Made by a program: the position numbers and the translations under genes. From the NCBI RefSeq assembly GCF_000224145.3, contig NC_020179.2, positions 1 through 64,000 on the forward strand: a stretch of 64,000 nt of DNA. The letters run 5' to 3'. The notes under the pieces are model-generated. The model was not told the origin of the DNA, made no database searches, and saw only the letters and a list, made by a program, of their open reading frames with translations. Origin of the DNA: Ciona intestinalis (taxonomy: Eukaryota > Chordata > Ascidiacea > Phlebobranchia > Cionidae). This document shows positions 12,296-24,500 of this stretch, piece by piece (position 1 is the stretch's first letter; every line of letters starts with the position of its first letter).

Positions 12296-15200
12296 AAAAC
12301 AAGCCAACAAAAGGCTCCATGAGTGTCAACTGGATAGCGAGCAAATACCAGAGGTCTTTGTCAAGAACTTGTTGATGGGTAATCTTCTACCTAATGCTGT
12401 GAAATTTAATCACATCAAGACCAGGTCAGTTTTACGAGCTTCACCCTGATTATCGACAAGGTTTGGTTTCTGAGGTGCGTGGTATGGATAAACCTGCAAA
12501 GAAGGATCTTACTAAACAGATGTGTGGTGAAGCCAATCTTGAAACTGTGGAAAAATATTTGGCAGAGCGTCCAAACTTGGATGCTTTGTGTTCAATTCCA
12601 GTCAACTGTATTCAGATTGTAGCTTGTCTCCATTCAAGCGTGTCATCGGGTCGTGAGATCAACTCAATGACTGATGTGTTCATTCATACTCTTACCAACT
12701 ACAAAGCTTCAGATCATGTAAGAACAAACATGTCAGAACGGGAAATTGGGCAAGAACTGGTTAAACTTGCTCACCTTGCATACAAGGGACTTGCTGAAAG
12801 AAAGTTGGTGTTTCAGCAAGCCGACTTTGAAGAAGTGGGAATCAACGAACAAACTGTTGATATATTTCTGCACACCTATGTCGAAAAGTCCCATCATTTA
12901 AAAATGAGAATCTTGGAAGGAAAGAAACGAAGTTACTTCACCCATCTCACCTCGCACGAGTTTTACTCAGCATTTCATCTAATGCTGTTCATGTCACAAG
13001 AAGAATTCCGCAGATGTATGGACACTTTCTATGATCCACATTGGGAAGTCGTGACACGATTTTTATTTGGTATTTGTAACTCAGCTTCATATGAAGATCT
13101 AAAAGTGATTTTCCCAGCTTCGATGATTAAAGATTACAAGGAGAAGAAGAATATTCTCAAGTCTTTAATTTCACATGAAGATCAAGATGTGATCACATTG
13201 TCAGGTTGGGTGCATGAAGCCAACGATGCAGAAATATCACAAAGGTTTCAAGAGCGCATGCCACAGCTTATTAAGATGAAGGCTCCTAGTTATCCCACAG
13301 AAGTCTCTGATGTTGTGTTCGCATTCAACACCTTCACAACTCCTCACGACCTGGACCTAGACATGGTTGATTTAGATGAAACTTCAGCTGTAACTTTGCT
13401 TCGAAGATTGCATGGAAGTCAAGCAAAGGTAAAATTGAAATGTTTGTTTCATTGAATGAAGTCTATGTAATATAACTCTAACGTTCAATCTCTTTTTATT
13501 ACCAATCGACCCATGCACGCGATCACGCAACCAAGGGGAAACTGAATGTCACTTAACAAAACCATGCGATCGACTCTTAAAAACACAACGGTTCACGTAA
13601 AACATAAAGATCATGAAACTATAAAATAGTAAAGTACCATACGAACACATCATTACAACATATCATTACAATCCCCCCATCTGAAACACAGTTTGTCCCC
13701 AAACAACAATTAAAAAATAATAACAATAAAATTAAGAGTAAAAAAAGGTATACTCAACATCATATAAATTATGACAAAATGCAGCATTAACATAAGACAA
13801 GAGGCGACATAAGACAAGGGGGCGAAATAAGACAAGGGGGCGACATTAGACAAGGGGGCGGCATTAGACAAGGGGGCGACATAAGACAAGGGGGCGACAT
13901 AAGACAAGGGGGTGACATAAGACAAGGGGGCGACATAAGACAAAGGGGGGCGACATAAGACAAGGGGCGACATAATAAAACACGGAAAATTGGCATTAGA
14001 TATCCCTCAAAGTTATACACATCATTATCATAGTCCGGTAGTTATTGTTTACCCTGGAAGGCGAAGCAACACGTATTGCGAGATCACTAGTGAGCCAATT
14101 TCGTGGCATCCTTTCGGCAGAATATTGCCGAAGATTATCGACATGGATAATTTTCGACCGGGATTGTGGAGAAGCTTGTATTCGGTATAAACACGAAGAA
14201 ATTTTCGCCGTGATGGGATAGGGACCCGTCCACCCTTGACAAAGTTTCTTGCGACCAGCTGGTGGATAATAATACCAAACCCAATCCCCTGCAGCAAACG
14301 ACTGAGATTGGACCTGCTTGTCGTAGTTTCTCTTTTGGCGAACGGCTGCTTTTCTCATATGTTGAAGTATATATATGTTGAAGTGCCAATTAACCGGTCA
14401 ATAGGTAGTGTAGTTTCTCTCCCTAACATTAATTTGTTCGGAGTGAAATGCGATCGATTCTTGAACCGAGCTTCCATAATCCATCCATACATACATACGG
14501 TAGATGGTCGTCCCAATCATCATGGTGATTATTAACGTACGTGGAAAGCATCATTTGTAGTGTTCTATTAAAACGTTCCACCAAACCATCTGACTGTGGC
14601 CTGTACAGAGTGGTTCGCGTTTTGTTGATGCCAAGAAGACGACACATCTCCTTGAAAACATTGGCTTCGAAATCCCTTCCTTGATCGGAATGAATAAACT
14701 GAGGAACACCAAACCTAGAAAAGAATTGGGTTACTAAAACTGCAGCTGTCGTTATGGCTTGTTGATTCGGCAACGGAAAACATTCAGTCTATTTTGTAAA
14801 ATAATCGGATACTACCAGAATGTATTCGTTGCCCCGTTTGGTTCGCGGAAGAGGTTCCATGAAATCTATAGCCACCCTCTCCATCGGTACACTTGCAAGA
14901 TCCTGGTTTAACGTCCATCGTCGTCTCCCGTGATATGGCTTGCGTCTCGAACAAGGTATGCACCAGCGACACCACTGCTTTACATCCTGGCTAAGGCCAG
15001 GCCAATAGAAGCGACGTCGAATTCTATAAATGGTTCTAGTTATTCCTAAATGACCTGCGGTTCGAAACTCATGCAGATGACGAAATATGTTGTGACGAAT
15101 AGGCCCCGGAGCGACCAATACATAAGATGGATCATCATCGTCAATATTGCTATACCATAGTCGGTACAGCAATCCGTTGCGAACCTCCAACAGGTTCCAC

Positions 15201-18200
15201 TGTAAAAGTAATTTTCGAGTAGCAGAGTTAAATAAACCTAAATTAGAGGGTGGATATTGACTTTGACTTTTAAGCCGTGATGAATTTGAAATTGGAACAT
15301 CTTGATTTTGCCACTCCCTTACCAACGTATTATCCCAGGTATCTAGCCAGTTACATTTCGCTGCATTGATCGCTCTCACGTGGACCAGAGAGAAAACCTT
15401 TGGGACTTTTGTGCCATTCTGGCAGCAATCGAATCTACACACTCGGAACGGCGACATCGTTGTCGGGATAGACCGTCCGCGTTTAAATATTTCGCTCCCG
15501 CCCGATGTACGATTTCAAAGTCGTAACCACTCAACATAGATATCCAGCGAGCCAACATACCTTCAGGTTCCTTGAACGCCATCAACCATTTCAACGAGGC
15601 ATGATCAGTTCGAATTACAAACTTGGTTCCCCACAAGTAAGGCCGGTGTCAGAAAAAAATCGTTCCCCCGCAAAAATCGTTCCCATTGACCTTTGACCCT
15701 TGATGACGACATTCGTAAAAACAGTTCCACTCCAACGACTAAATACGCCGTTGCATATACAACAATATGCAATTTTTTTCATCTGCCTTATTTTTAATAT
15801 ATACTTTTATCTCTTATGAAACATATTGTGTATAAACTACGGGATTGACTGTACATGTAAAATGTGCTTAATATTTTAATAAAGTTGATGACAACATACA
15901 AACCTTTGTTACGTACGTTCGAATTATTATTGTGACGTTTATGTTACAAAAGTAAAATTTGGCAGCATTTATTTATATGACTGCATTAACTGTTAATTAA
16001 TCATCATTTCATTTTTCTTTTCCATTTGTTAAAAGTTTATTCAATAGTTTGTTTATTGGTTTGGTTGTGCCTGGATTGGACTTTGGGTTTAATTGTAAGG
16101 TTCGCGCGTAGAGTAGGCCTAAAAGTGTTCTGGTCTAATAACACAAAAGCGGTAAAAAGCTTATAGACTTATACCACAGATGAGAGAGGCCACTCGTAAA
16201 AATTTGTGCTTATACCTCCAACTAAATCTAACATCTACCAGTGCGAGAATGCCATGACACTCAATACGTTAACAACGAAAAAACATAAATAGGTATTCCT
16301 GACAACATTTAGCACATATATAAAATGAAGTGCATCTTGCAAGCGGAATAAATATTTCATCGACGCTGTGGAAAATGCTAATCACGTGACCACCACTTCA
16401 TGCGCATGCGCAGTTTGTACAATGAGAACGATTTTTTTGGGGAACGGGACACCGGAACTTCTTTACAGTTCTCACCACAGCGAGCAGCTCTCGATAAGTG
16501 ACGCAGTAATAGCGCTCGCAAGTGTACTGCTGAAGTAAGCTAGAACCTTTTCTTTCCCACCCATCTTCCGAGACAGAACACCTCCTATGGCGGTGCCACT
16601 AGCGTCAGTATCCAAAATGAATGGCATCCCTTGAATGGTTGCTGTCTTTGTAGTTTCTATGGATGATACAAATATATTAACCAACATAAATATGTTGTTT
16701 CTATTTTAGATCAAAAGATTAAACATGCAAGATGTGTGGATGACAGATTCAACGACACAAGCCCTTCTTCCTCATCTTGATGTGATGGATAAGCTTTGTT
16801 TGGTATTTTCTATGTTTAATCTCATGAACCTGAACCCCTACATGGAAGATATATCCAGGAAAATAATGGATCGGCAAAACAAAGTATAAATAATGATTAA
16901 AAAGTTTTAATTTGTTTCATATTATTATCTGTCATTATAGATACAGCTTAATATAAATGCACTACTGGATGAGAATGCTACACACTGGTTAGTCCGGTGT
17001 CTTTCTAATGTGAGTGACTTAACAATAAGTGAGGAGAAACTTTCTGCACAAAATCGTATCATCTTACATGAAGCTGTTGAACGACTAACAAACCCACAAG
17101 TTAGTGTGTTTAATTTTCATCTTAGAAGTGGAATGTTATTTAATCTCGCTCCTATCTAATCAACTTATACTTACTTAGCTATTGTACATACTACAATTAA
17201 TGTTGTGACATCATAGTAAGACATGCACCTCCAACTTCATTTGTCACAAAGTAACATCTATAATGTTTGTGTAAGAACGAACTTCATTGGCACTCATGAT
17301 ACCCAATATATCTGGTTTTATATTATCTAACACTCTAGTTTTAATTCCTTCAACTATTTATTTTAGGGTTTGACAGTGAATGACATCAATGGTGATCAAT
17401 GGCCAATTTGTTGGGGATTGTATGGACATCAACCAGATGATGATGTAATGCAAATCTTACAACTTCCACCTGGAAAAGTAAGAACCATGAAAATGTTCAG
17501 TTAGATTATCAAACATGTATTGCAGATTATTATTTAAAGGTAAATCGTGATCTGCATATGGTTTGAACACTTGTATCACTGCTTTCATCATCACTTATTT
17601 ATCCTCACGTGGTGGGGCAACTCTGGGTTAATACATGGGTGTTGCACACCATACATGGTGGCTTCATACACCTCATGCTCACTGTCAAGTTAGGATACTT
17701 TCATGTTTATCCTCGTGGTGGGAAACCAAGGGGTTTAATACACTGGTGTTGCATACCATACATGGTGCCTTCATACACCTCGTTACCCACGATTGTGTTC
17801 CAAACCTTGCGTTATCTTAGATTGAAACATCGCTTGTGATTATTTTCATGCAAGTAATGTTTGTGCACAATTGTAGAAACCCCAGACTACATCCCTGCTT
17901 TATTGCCACCCAATGTTGTGGTTAGTTGTGTAAAAAGCAGCTTTACTCACTATGAATGTGAATATTGTGATGATAGTAGACAATCATAATCATGTTGTTG
18001 CTGTCTTTGTAGTTTCTATGGATGATACAAATATATTAACCAACATAAATATGTTGTTTCTATTTTAGATCAAAAGATTAAACATGCAAAATGTGCCGAT
18101 GACAGATTCAACGACACAAGCCCTTCTTCCTCATCTTGATGTGATGGATAAGCTTGGTTTGGAATCTAGGTTCAATGACATGAACCTGAACCCCTACATG

Positions 18201-21200
18201 GAAGATATATCCAGGAAAATAATGGATCGGCAAAACAAAGTATAAATAATGGTTGAAAAGTTTTAATTTATTTTACAATATTATCTGTCATTATAGATAC
18301 AGCTTGGTATAGATGAAACACTGGGTGAGAATGTTACACACTGGTTAGCCCGGTGTCTTTCTAATGTGAGTGACTTAACAATAAATGAGGAGAAACTTTC
18401 TGCACAAAATCTTATCATCTTACATGAAGCTGTTGAACAACTAACAAACCCACAAGTTAGTGTGTTTAATTTTCATCTTAGCAGTGGAATGTTGTTTAAT
18501 CTCGCTCCTATCTAATCAACTTATACTTACTTAGCTATTGTACATACTGCAATTAGTGTTGTGACATCATAATAAGACATGCACCTCCAACTTCATTTGT
18601 CATAAAGTGGCATCCATAATGTTTACATGAAAACAAACTTCATTGGCACTCATGATACCCAATATTTCTGGTTTTATATTATCTGACACTCTAGTTTTAA
18701 TTGCTCCAACTATTTAGGGTTTGACAGTGAATGACATCATTGGTGATCGATGGTCAAAGTATTGGAGATTGTATAAACATCAACCAGATGATGATGTAAT
18801 GCAAATCTTACAACTTTCACCTGGAAAAGTAAGAACCATGAAAATATTCAGTTAGATTATCAAACATGTATTGCAGATTATTATTTATCAATTAAGAGTA
18901 AAATATGATCTGCATATAGTTTGAACACTTGTATCACTGCTTTCATCATCACTTATTTATCTTCACGTGGTCGGGCAACTCTGGGTTAATACACGTGTGT
19001 TGCACACCATACATGGTGGCTTCATACATCTCATGCTAGCTGTCGATTTAGCATACTTTCCTATTTATCTTCAGGGTGGGAAGCCAAGGGGTTTAATACA
19101 CGGGTGTTGCACACCGAACATGGTAGCTTCATACACCTCGTTACCCACGATTGTGTTCTAAACCTTGTGTTATCTTAGATTGAAACATCGCTTGTGATTA
19201 TTTTTATGCAAGTAATGTTTGTGCACAATTGTAGAAACCCCAGACTACATCCCTGCTTTATTGCCACCCTATGTTGTGGTTGGTTGTGTAAAAGTAGCTT
19301 TACTCACTATGAATGTGAATATTGTGATGATAGTAGACAATCATAATCATGTTGTTGCTGTCTTTGTAGTTTCTATGGATGATACAAATATATTAACTAA
19401 CATAAATATGTTGTTTCTATTTTAGATCGAACGATTAAATATCAAAGATGTGCGGATGACAGATTCAACGACACAAGCCCTTCTTCCTCATCTTGATGTG
19501 ATGGATAAGCTTGGTTTGGTATCGGTACACAATGACATAAACCTGAACCCCTACATGGAAGATATATCCAGGAAAATAATGGATCGGCAAAACAAAGTAT
19601 AAATAATGATTGTAAAGTTTTAATTTATTTCATAAAATTATCTGTCATTATAGATACAGCTTGGTATAGATGCACAACTGGATGAGAATGCTACACACTG
19701 GTTGGCCCGGTGTCTTTCTAATGTGAGTGACTTAACAATAAGTGAGGAGAAACTTTCTGCACAAAATCTTATCATCTTACATGAAGCTGTTGAACGACTA
19801 ACAAACCCACAAGTTAGTGTGTTTAATTTTCATCTTAGAAGTGGAATGTTATTTAATCTCGCTCCTATATAATCAACTTATACTTACTTAGCTATTGTAC
19901 ATACTGCAATTAGTGTTGTGACATCATAGTAAGACATGCACCTCCAACTTCATTTGTCACAAAGTGGCATCTATAATGTTTACATAAAAACAAATTTCAT
20001 TGGCACTCATTATACCCAATATATATGGTTTTATATTATCTGACACTCTAGTTTTAATTGCTTCAACCATTTAGGGTTTGACAGTGAATGACATCAATGG
20101 TGATCGATGGTCAAAGTATTGGGGATTGTATGAACACCAACCAGATGATGATGTAATGCAAATCCTACAACTTCCACCTGGAAAAGTAAGAACCATGAAA
20201 ATATTCAGTTAGATTATCAAACATGTATTGCAGATTATTATTTATCAATTAAAGGTAAATCATGATCTGCATATGGTTTGAACACTTGTATCACTGCTTT
20301 CATCATCACTTATTTGTCTTCACTTGGTGGGGCAACTGTGGTTTAATACACGGGTGTTGCACACCATATATGCTGGCTTCATACACCTCGTTACCCACGA
20401 TTGTGTTCCAAACCTTGTGTTATCTTAGATTGAAACATCGGTTGTAATTATTTTTATGCAAGTAATGTTTGTGCACAATTGTAAAAACCCCAGACTACAT
20501 CCCTGCTTTATTGCCACCCAATGTTGTGGTTAGTTGTGTAAAAAGCAGCTTTACTCACTATGAATGTGAATATTGTGATGATAGTAGACAATCATAATCA
20601 TGTTGTTGCTGTCTTTGTAGTTTCTATGGATGATACAAATATATTAACCAACATAAATATGTTGTTTCTATTTTAGATCAAAGGATTAAATATCTTCAGA
20701 TTGTGGATGACAGATTCAACGACACAAGCCCTTCTTCCTCATCTTGATGTGATGGATAAGCTTGGTTTGGTATCTGTACACAATGACATGAACCTGAACC
20801 TCTACATGGAAGATATATCCAGGAAAATAATGGATCGGCAAAACAAAGTATAAATAATTGAGTTATTTCATAATATTATCTGTCATTATAGATACTGATA
20901 GTAACAGTAATGATTGCGCTGGTTCTGTTATAAAAAAAATTACCGATCTCAACCATATTATATATAATCACAATGGATATATAATTTACTTGTTCCTATC
21001 TTTGCTTTACGTTACCCCAAAACATTCAATGGTACATTGTAACTGCCATCTTTATCTTTTTTCTGCATCACAATCTGCATTGTTACAATATGAATGCACT
21101 TTGTTACATCTTGCTTACCCACACTCCATTACAGCTTGGTGTCGTAACTTCAGCAATAGAAAGATGGCTTGTATAATAGTAACAACCACAAATAGTTTGT

Positions 21201-22126
21201 ACGGCTACCATTATATTATTGTACATGAGTTGGTGTGTATCATATTTATTCTAACTTTAACTAAACTGCTTAGATACAAATATGGATGTATGGTCCTGCA
21301 GTCGAACATGTGAGACCATTGTTCCAATGTCTTGATAAAATATCGAAACTCTGTCTTGATATGGAACAACTTACAAGTGAAAACAATCGTTTACTGGAAG
21401 AAGCAATTCAACGTTTACATTCTCCACAGGTTTAACAAATATATCTTGTATATTCGAATAAATAATCCGTTTATTACAACTATTTTTTTCTGTTTTTCTT
21501 CTAACCATATCAGTGCAGAAATCCGTTATGAATGTATTTATTATGGCTATGCCCTCCCTTTTTTATATGAATGTAACTTATTTATCCTTGCATTCCTAGA
21601 AAACGACAGTCGTTAAAACACGGGTGTTCTATTTCATACACCTCGTGCCCGCTCACAAGTTGCCACATATTTAACTATTTTAAACATCCTATATTAAAGA
21701 CATTGTAAATGAGTGTTAGTATACAGTGAAGACTGCATGTATAACAATGGAAATCAATATAGTTCCCTTTAATTGAACTTTGCAAATTGAACTTATTTTA
21801 ACATGATGTATCTTTGTAAATCCATGTCAATCTACTATGATATAACAAAAGTTAATTGTCATATTATTCCAGCCACAAGGGGGACGGTTGCTCCCCTAAA
21901 AATAATTTATTTACCTTTTTTAATGGATTAAAAACTCAAAAGGGGGGGTTTACTGTATTATTCATAAAGTAAACATGTCTTTGTTGATGTAACAATATAT
22001 TCTTTTTTAAATAACAATCATAAATTATCGTTTGTTTTTCAGGATTTTGTCTTGGAGGAAATAGCTGATGTAGATACTGATGAGGATCAGTATTTGGCTC
22101 AGTATAAAGAATTTTGGAACCAATGA
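12296..22126 (+). CDS. NLR-like NACHT protein with expanded LRR exons (NLR B, 5' incomplete)
   Basis: Duplicate of NLR A, lacking its 5' exons and the Walker A and B motifs because of the gap at its left edge. The large exon (12296-13428) supplies the segment NLR A lost to its own gap, including a TSHEFYSAFHLMLF stretch. Near 12408 the sequence reads AAATTTAATCACATC where NLR A reads AAATTTATCACATC; the extra A shifts the frame and is either a real lesion or a base error near the gap. Later exons: 16710-16883, 16941-17099, 17367-17477, 18069-18239, 18297-18455, 18718-18828, 19426-19596, 19654-19812, 20075-20185, 20677-20847, 21274-21429 and 22043-22126 (TGA). The splice sites and frames are intact, so this part is probably functional or recent. 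A Ty3 fossil lies in the intron at 13466-16639. Confidence 0.75.
13466..13670 (-). repeat. Probable 3' LTR of the Ty3 fossil
   Basis: About 205 bp bounded by TGTAAT and ATTACA on the + strand, next to the purine tract. Homology to the NLR A intron stops near its outer edge. The boundary is good to about 10 bp. Confidence 0.5.
13797..13975. repeat. 19 bp minisatellite (GACATAAGACAAGGGGGC)
   Basis: About nine head-to-tail units within the 3' part of the Ty3 fossil. The short open frames over it are a by-product of the repeat. Confidence 0.9.
15646..16452. mobile_element. DNA element with GTGTC inverted ends, inserted in the Ty3 fossil
   Basis: An ~807 bp insert bounded by CCGGTGTC on the left and GACACCGG on the right. 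Inner inverted stretches follow (AAAAAAATCGTTC on the left, GAACGATTTTTTT on the right). The host fossil resumes on either side with a 2-4 bp CG-rich duplication. No transposase frame is seen, so it is non-autonomous or decayed. Confidence 0.65.
16710..17477 (+). repeat. LRR exon cassette, NLR B copy 1
   Basis: Alpha 16710-16883 (174 bp, one codon longer than usual), beta 16941-17099 and gamma 17367-17477 (111 bp). The flanking introns match those of copies 2 and 3. Confidence 0.85.
18069..18828 (+). repeat. LRR exon cassette, NLR B copy 2
   Basis: Alpha 18069-18239, beta 18297-18455 and gamma 18718-18828. The start is 1359 bp after copy 1. Beta reads IQLGIDETLGENVTHW, slightly diverged from its sisters. 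Confidence 0.85.
19426..20185 (+). repeat. LRR exon cassette, NLR B copy 3
   Basis: Alpha 19426-19596, beta 19654-19812 and gamma 20075-20185. The start is 1357 bp after copy 2. A fourth alpha exon begins at 20677 (1251 bp on) and is followed by a decayed beta. Confidence 0.85.
21580..21680 (-). mobile_element. SINE tail fragment in NLR B intron
   Basis: Counterpart of the fragment at 8085-8190, with AACACGGGTGTTCT and CATACACCTCGTGCC. Confidence 0.65.
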
Positions 22127-23009
22127 CTTGATTTTTACATTTTCTCTTTTTTTATTTCTACAACATTATAACTCGTCTGAAATATCCTGAATTATTTTAA
22201 ACAAAATCATGGAATATAAGTTTGGTTGCGTTTTCCAACAGTTCTTTGAATTTCATTCCTTCCATAAAGTAACAAACTTCACTGTGCAGCATATTTGTTT
22301 ATACCAACATAAGATATCAACGCACATCTATGATAGAAAACCATGAAACATCATGTGTGCAACAAAATATGTGTCTAATTATCAATGTGCACATGAGCAT
22401 TCCATTCACCCCTCTGCATTCACTCTTGCAAAATGTATTCACCCAGTTAAGAATACTGTTGTATATTAAGATCATAGTGACCACTGAGTTGTTCATTAAG
22501 TTTTAAAACTGATGAAAGAAATGATTTATTTTTATCTCCCCTCGATTCAATGTTTAACCATCCATTGTTTATTTGATGATGTCATAATCACCATTATCCC
22601 ACATGATTATGTATCAACAATCACATTGTGATGGAACAAAAATGACTTTGATTAATTTGCGCTCTCTCTCTTGTTGTTCTATTGCCACGTTACTCAGTTT
22701 CCTTGTGTTGCTTTGCCAGTTCTACTGTAGTTAACGGGTTGTTATCACGTAGGTTACTGTTTAGGTTCGTTTTACCCTTACATAATATATTAGTGACTAA
22801 TCGTTTCACATACTTCTTCAATTATTTCGTTTTGTTTGTCTTTAATTCCTTTTGACCGTTTGTTTTCACGTAGGTTGCTGTCGAGCCATAGTTACATAAA
22901 AAGTTCCAAGCCTTATTTAATAAATCAGCCACTGATCGTTTCATCTACTCCCCCAAAGTTCAATTATTTCATTGATGTTTTGTTTATTTTTGATAAAACT
23001 CATATGAAT
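22127..23009. other. 3' flank of NLR B
   Basis: Matches 8576-9509 behind NLR A. No gene is visible. Confidence 0.6.
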
Positions 23010-23960
23010 ATCATGTTTGTATCATGTTAACCACTGATATTATATTGCATGCTTATCTTATAAAATTTCATATAAATTCCCTTGCATTTAGATGTGTTTT
23101 GTAGCAGCTTACACCAATATTCCAATATAAAGTTGGTCATTTCATTTAGATTTTGTTCTTCTTTATAATTACCGTTTTACAGCTTTGATCCTTGCTTTGT
23201 TTCTACTAATCTTTATTTATGCAAAATAAAAAACTTGTTTTATTTTCGCATGGTGGGTCAACGACAGTCATTAAAACACGCGTGTTCTTTTTCACTCACC
23301 TCGTGTCTGTTTATGAGTTAGCACGTGTGTAACTCAGTGGATCTTATTGTAAAAAAAAGTGCTTATTTATTTGACCTCACACGATTAACAACGTTGTTTT
23401 AGAGTCGCGGGTGGGATGTACCATCTTACCCCACCCTACTATATCTGGCGCCGTGGTACAGTTGGTTAGCGCGCCTGCCTCTAATCCAGACGTTATGGGT
23501 TCAAGGCTCGTCGCTGCTATCATTGTGAGCGTATGTGTCCTTGGGCAAGAAAAAAAACTCACAAAGTTACATAAGTGGTAACTTGACAGGGGATAGAGGA
23601 ATGAAGACATCAGTTGTACGTGACTGCATGGCTACGTGTACAAATTCTTTGGAAAGAGATAACGTTTTACCGTTTTGTATTTGTGTGCCTGTGGCAGAGC
23701 AATAGTCACATTTTATCTAACTCTGCAGTGTGCCTTTTTCTATAATATCATTTGCGCTGTTAAAACTAATACAAGTTGTGATGTAGGCTTAAAATAAAAT
23801 TACTTGTGATATAAAAAATGATACAACTTGTAATTTTTATTGAATTTTATTCTTGTTAAATTTTGTACAGATTTGGCCCGAATAATAGCGATTTAATTTG
23901 AGAGAGAATGCGAGAAAAAATGATCTTGAAAGGATGAACATTATGTTATACTGTGAGTTG
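23010..23960. repeat. Segmental-duplication flank, copy 3
   Basis: Third copy of the flank. It contains a reverse SINE tail (about 23250-23345) and a forward SINE head (about 23448-23590) with GTACAGTTGGTTAGCGCGCC. It leads into the GALT-2 upstream region. Confidence 0.8.
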
Positions 23961-24500
23961 TGTAAAATTCTAGTTACAAATTGCAGTTTGTACCGAAACT
24001 TTGACGATAAGGTTGTACTGATTGAGATTTCGTAGTCGTTCGTGTACGTTTTCATCATAACTAGTTTTCAGTGCAGTAACAATGTTTTGAACGAGGTAAA
24101 GTGAAAATAAACGCTAGTTTAAGACCTAGTACATTGGACAAAAGACGTTACCTTTACCGTTACACCCAAGACCCAACAGACAATATGACAGAAAAAGACA
24201 TTGAATAATACAACATTAATTTGTTTTAGTTGAAAGAAAAATGTGCATAAAGACATGAATATAACAATGGGTTGACTAATGACTTTAAAGTTTTGATCCA
24301 AGATTAGACTAAATGAACATAATAACAAAAATATACTAAATAGTTTTATTAATTCTTGGTTAAACAATAAACAAGTATGACTATACTTTACAACCTAGTT
24401 TTACTTTGTTTCAGATATGCCATATTAACATAAATATACTGTATATATATATATAGTTTTATTTACATAAGTCTATCTATATTATTTGTTTTAAATCAGT

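Larger units (their letters stand above)
13466..16639 (-). mobile_element. Ty3/gypsy LTR retrotransposon fossil, 3' half
   Basis: Reverse-strand fossil of a Ty3/gypsy element. Parts seen, from its 5' side: the RNase H end of reverse transcriptase (about 16639-15376, split by another element), integrase zinc-binding region and core (about 15200-14430), integrase C-terminal region (about 14360-14000), a purine-rich tract at 13671-13680, and a probable 3' LTR. The gag, protease, main reverse transcriptase and 5' LTR parts are absent. It is clearly broken, with at least four breaks, and looks moderately old. It may belong to the Ciona Cigr group. Confidence 0.85.
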
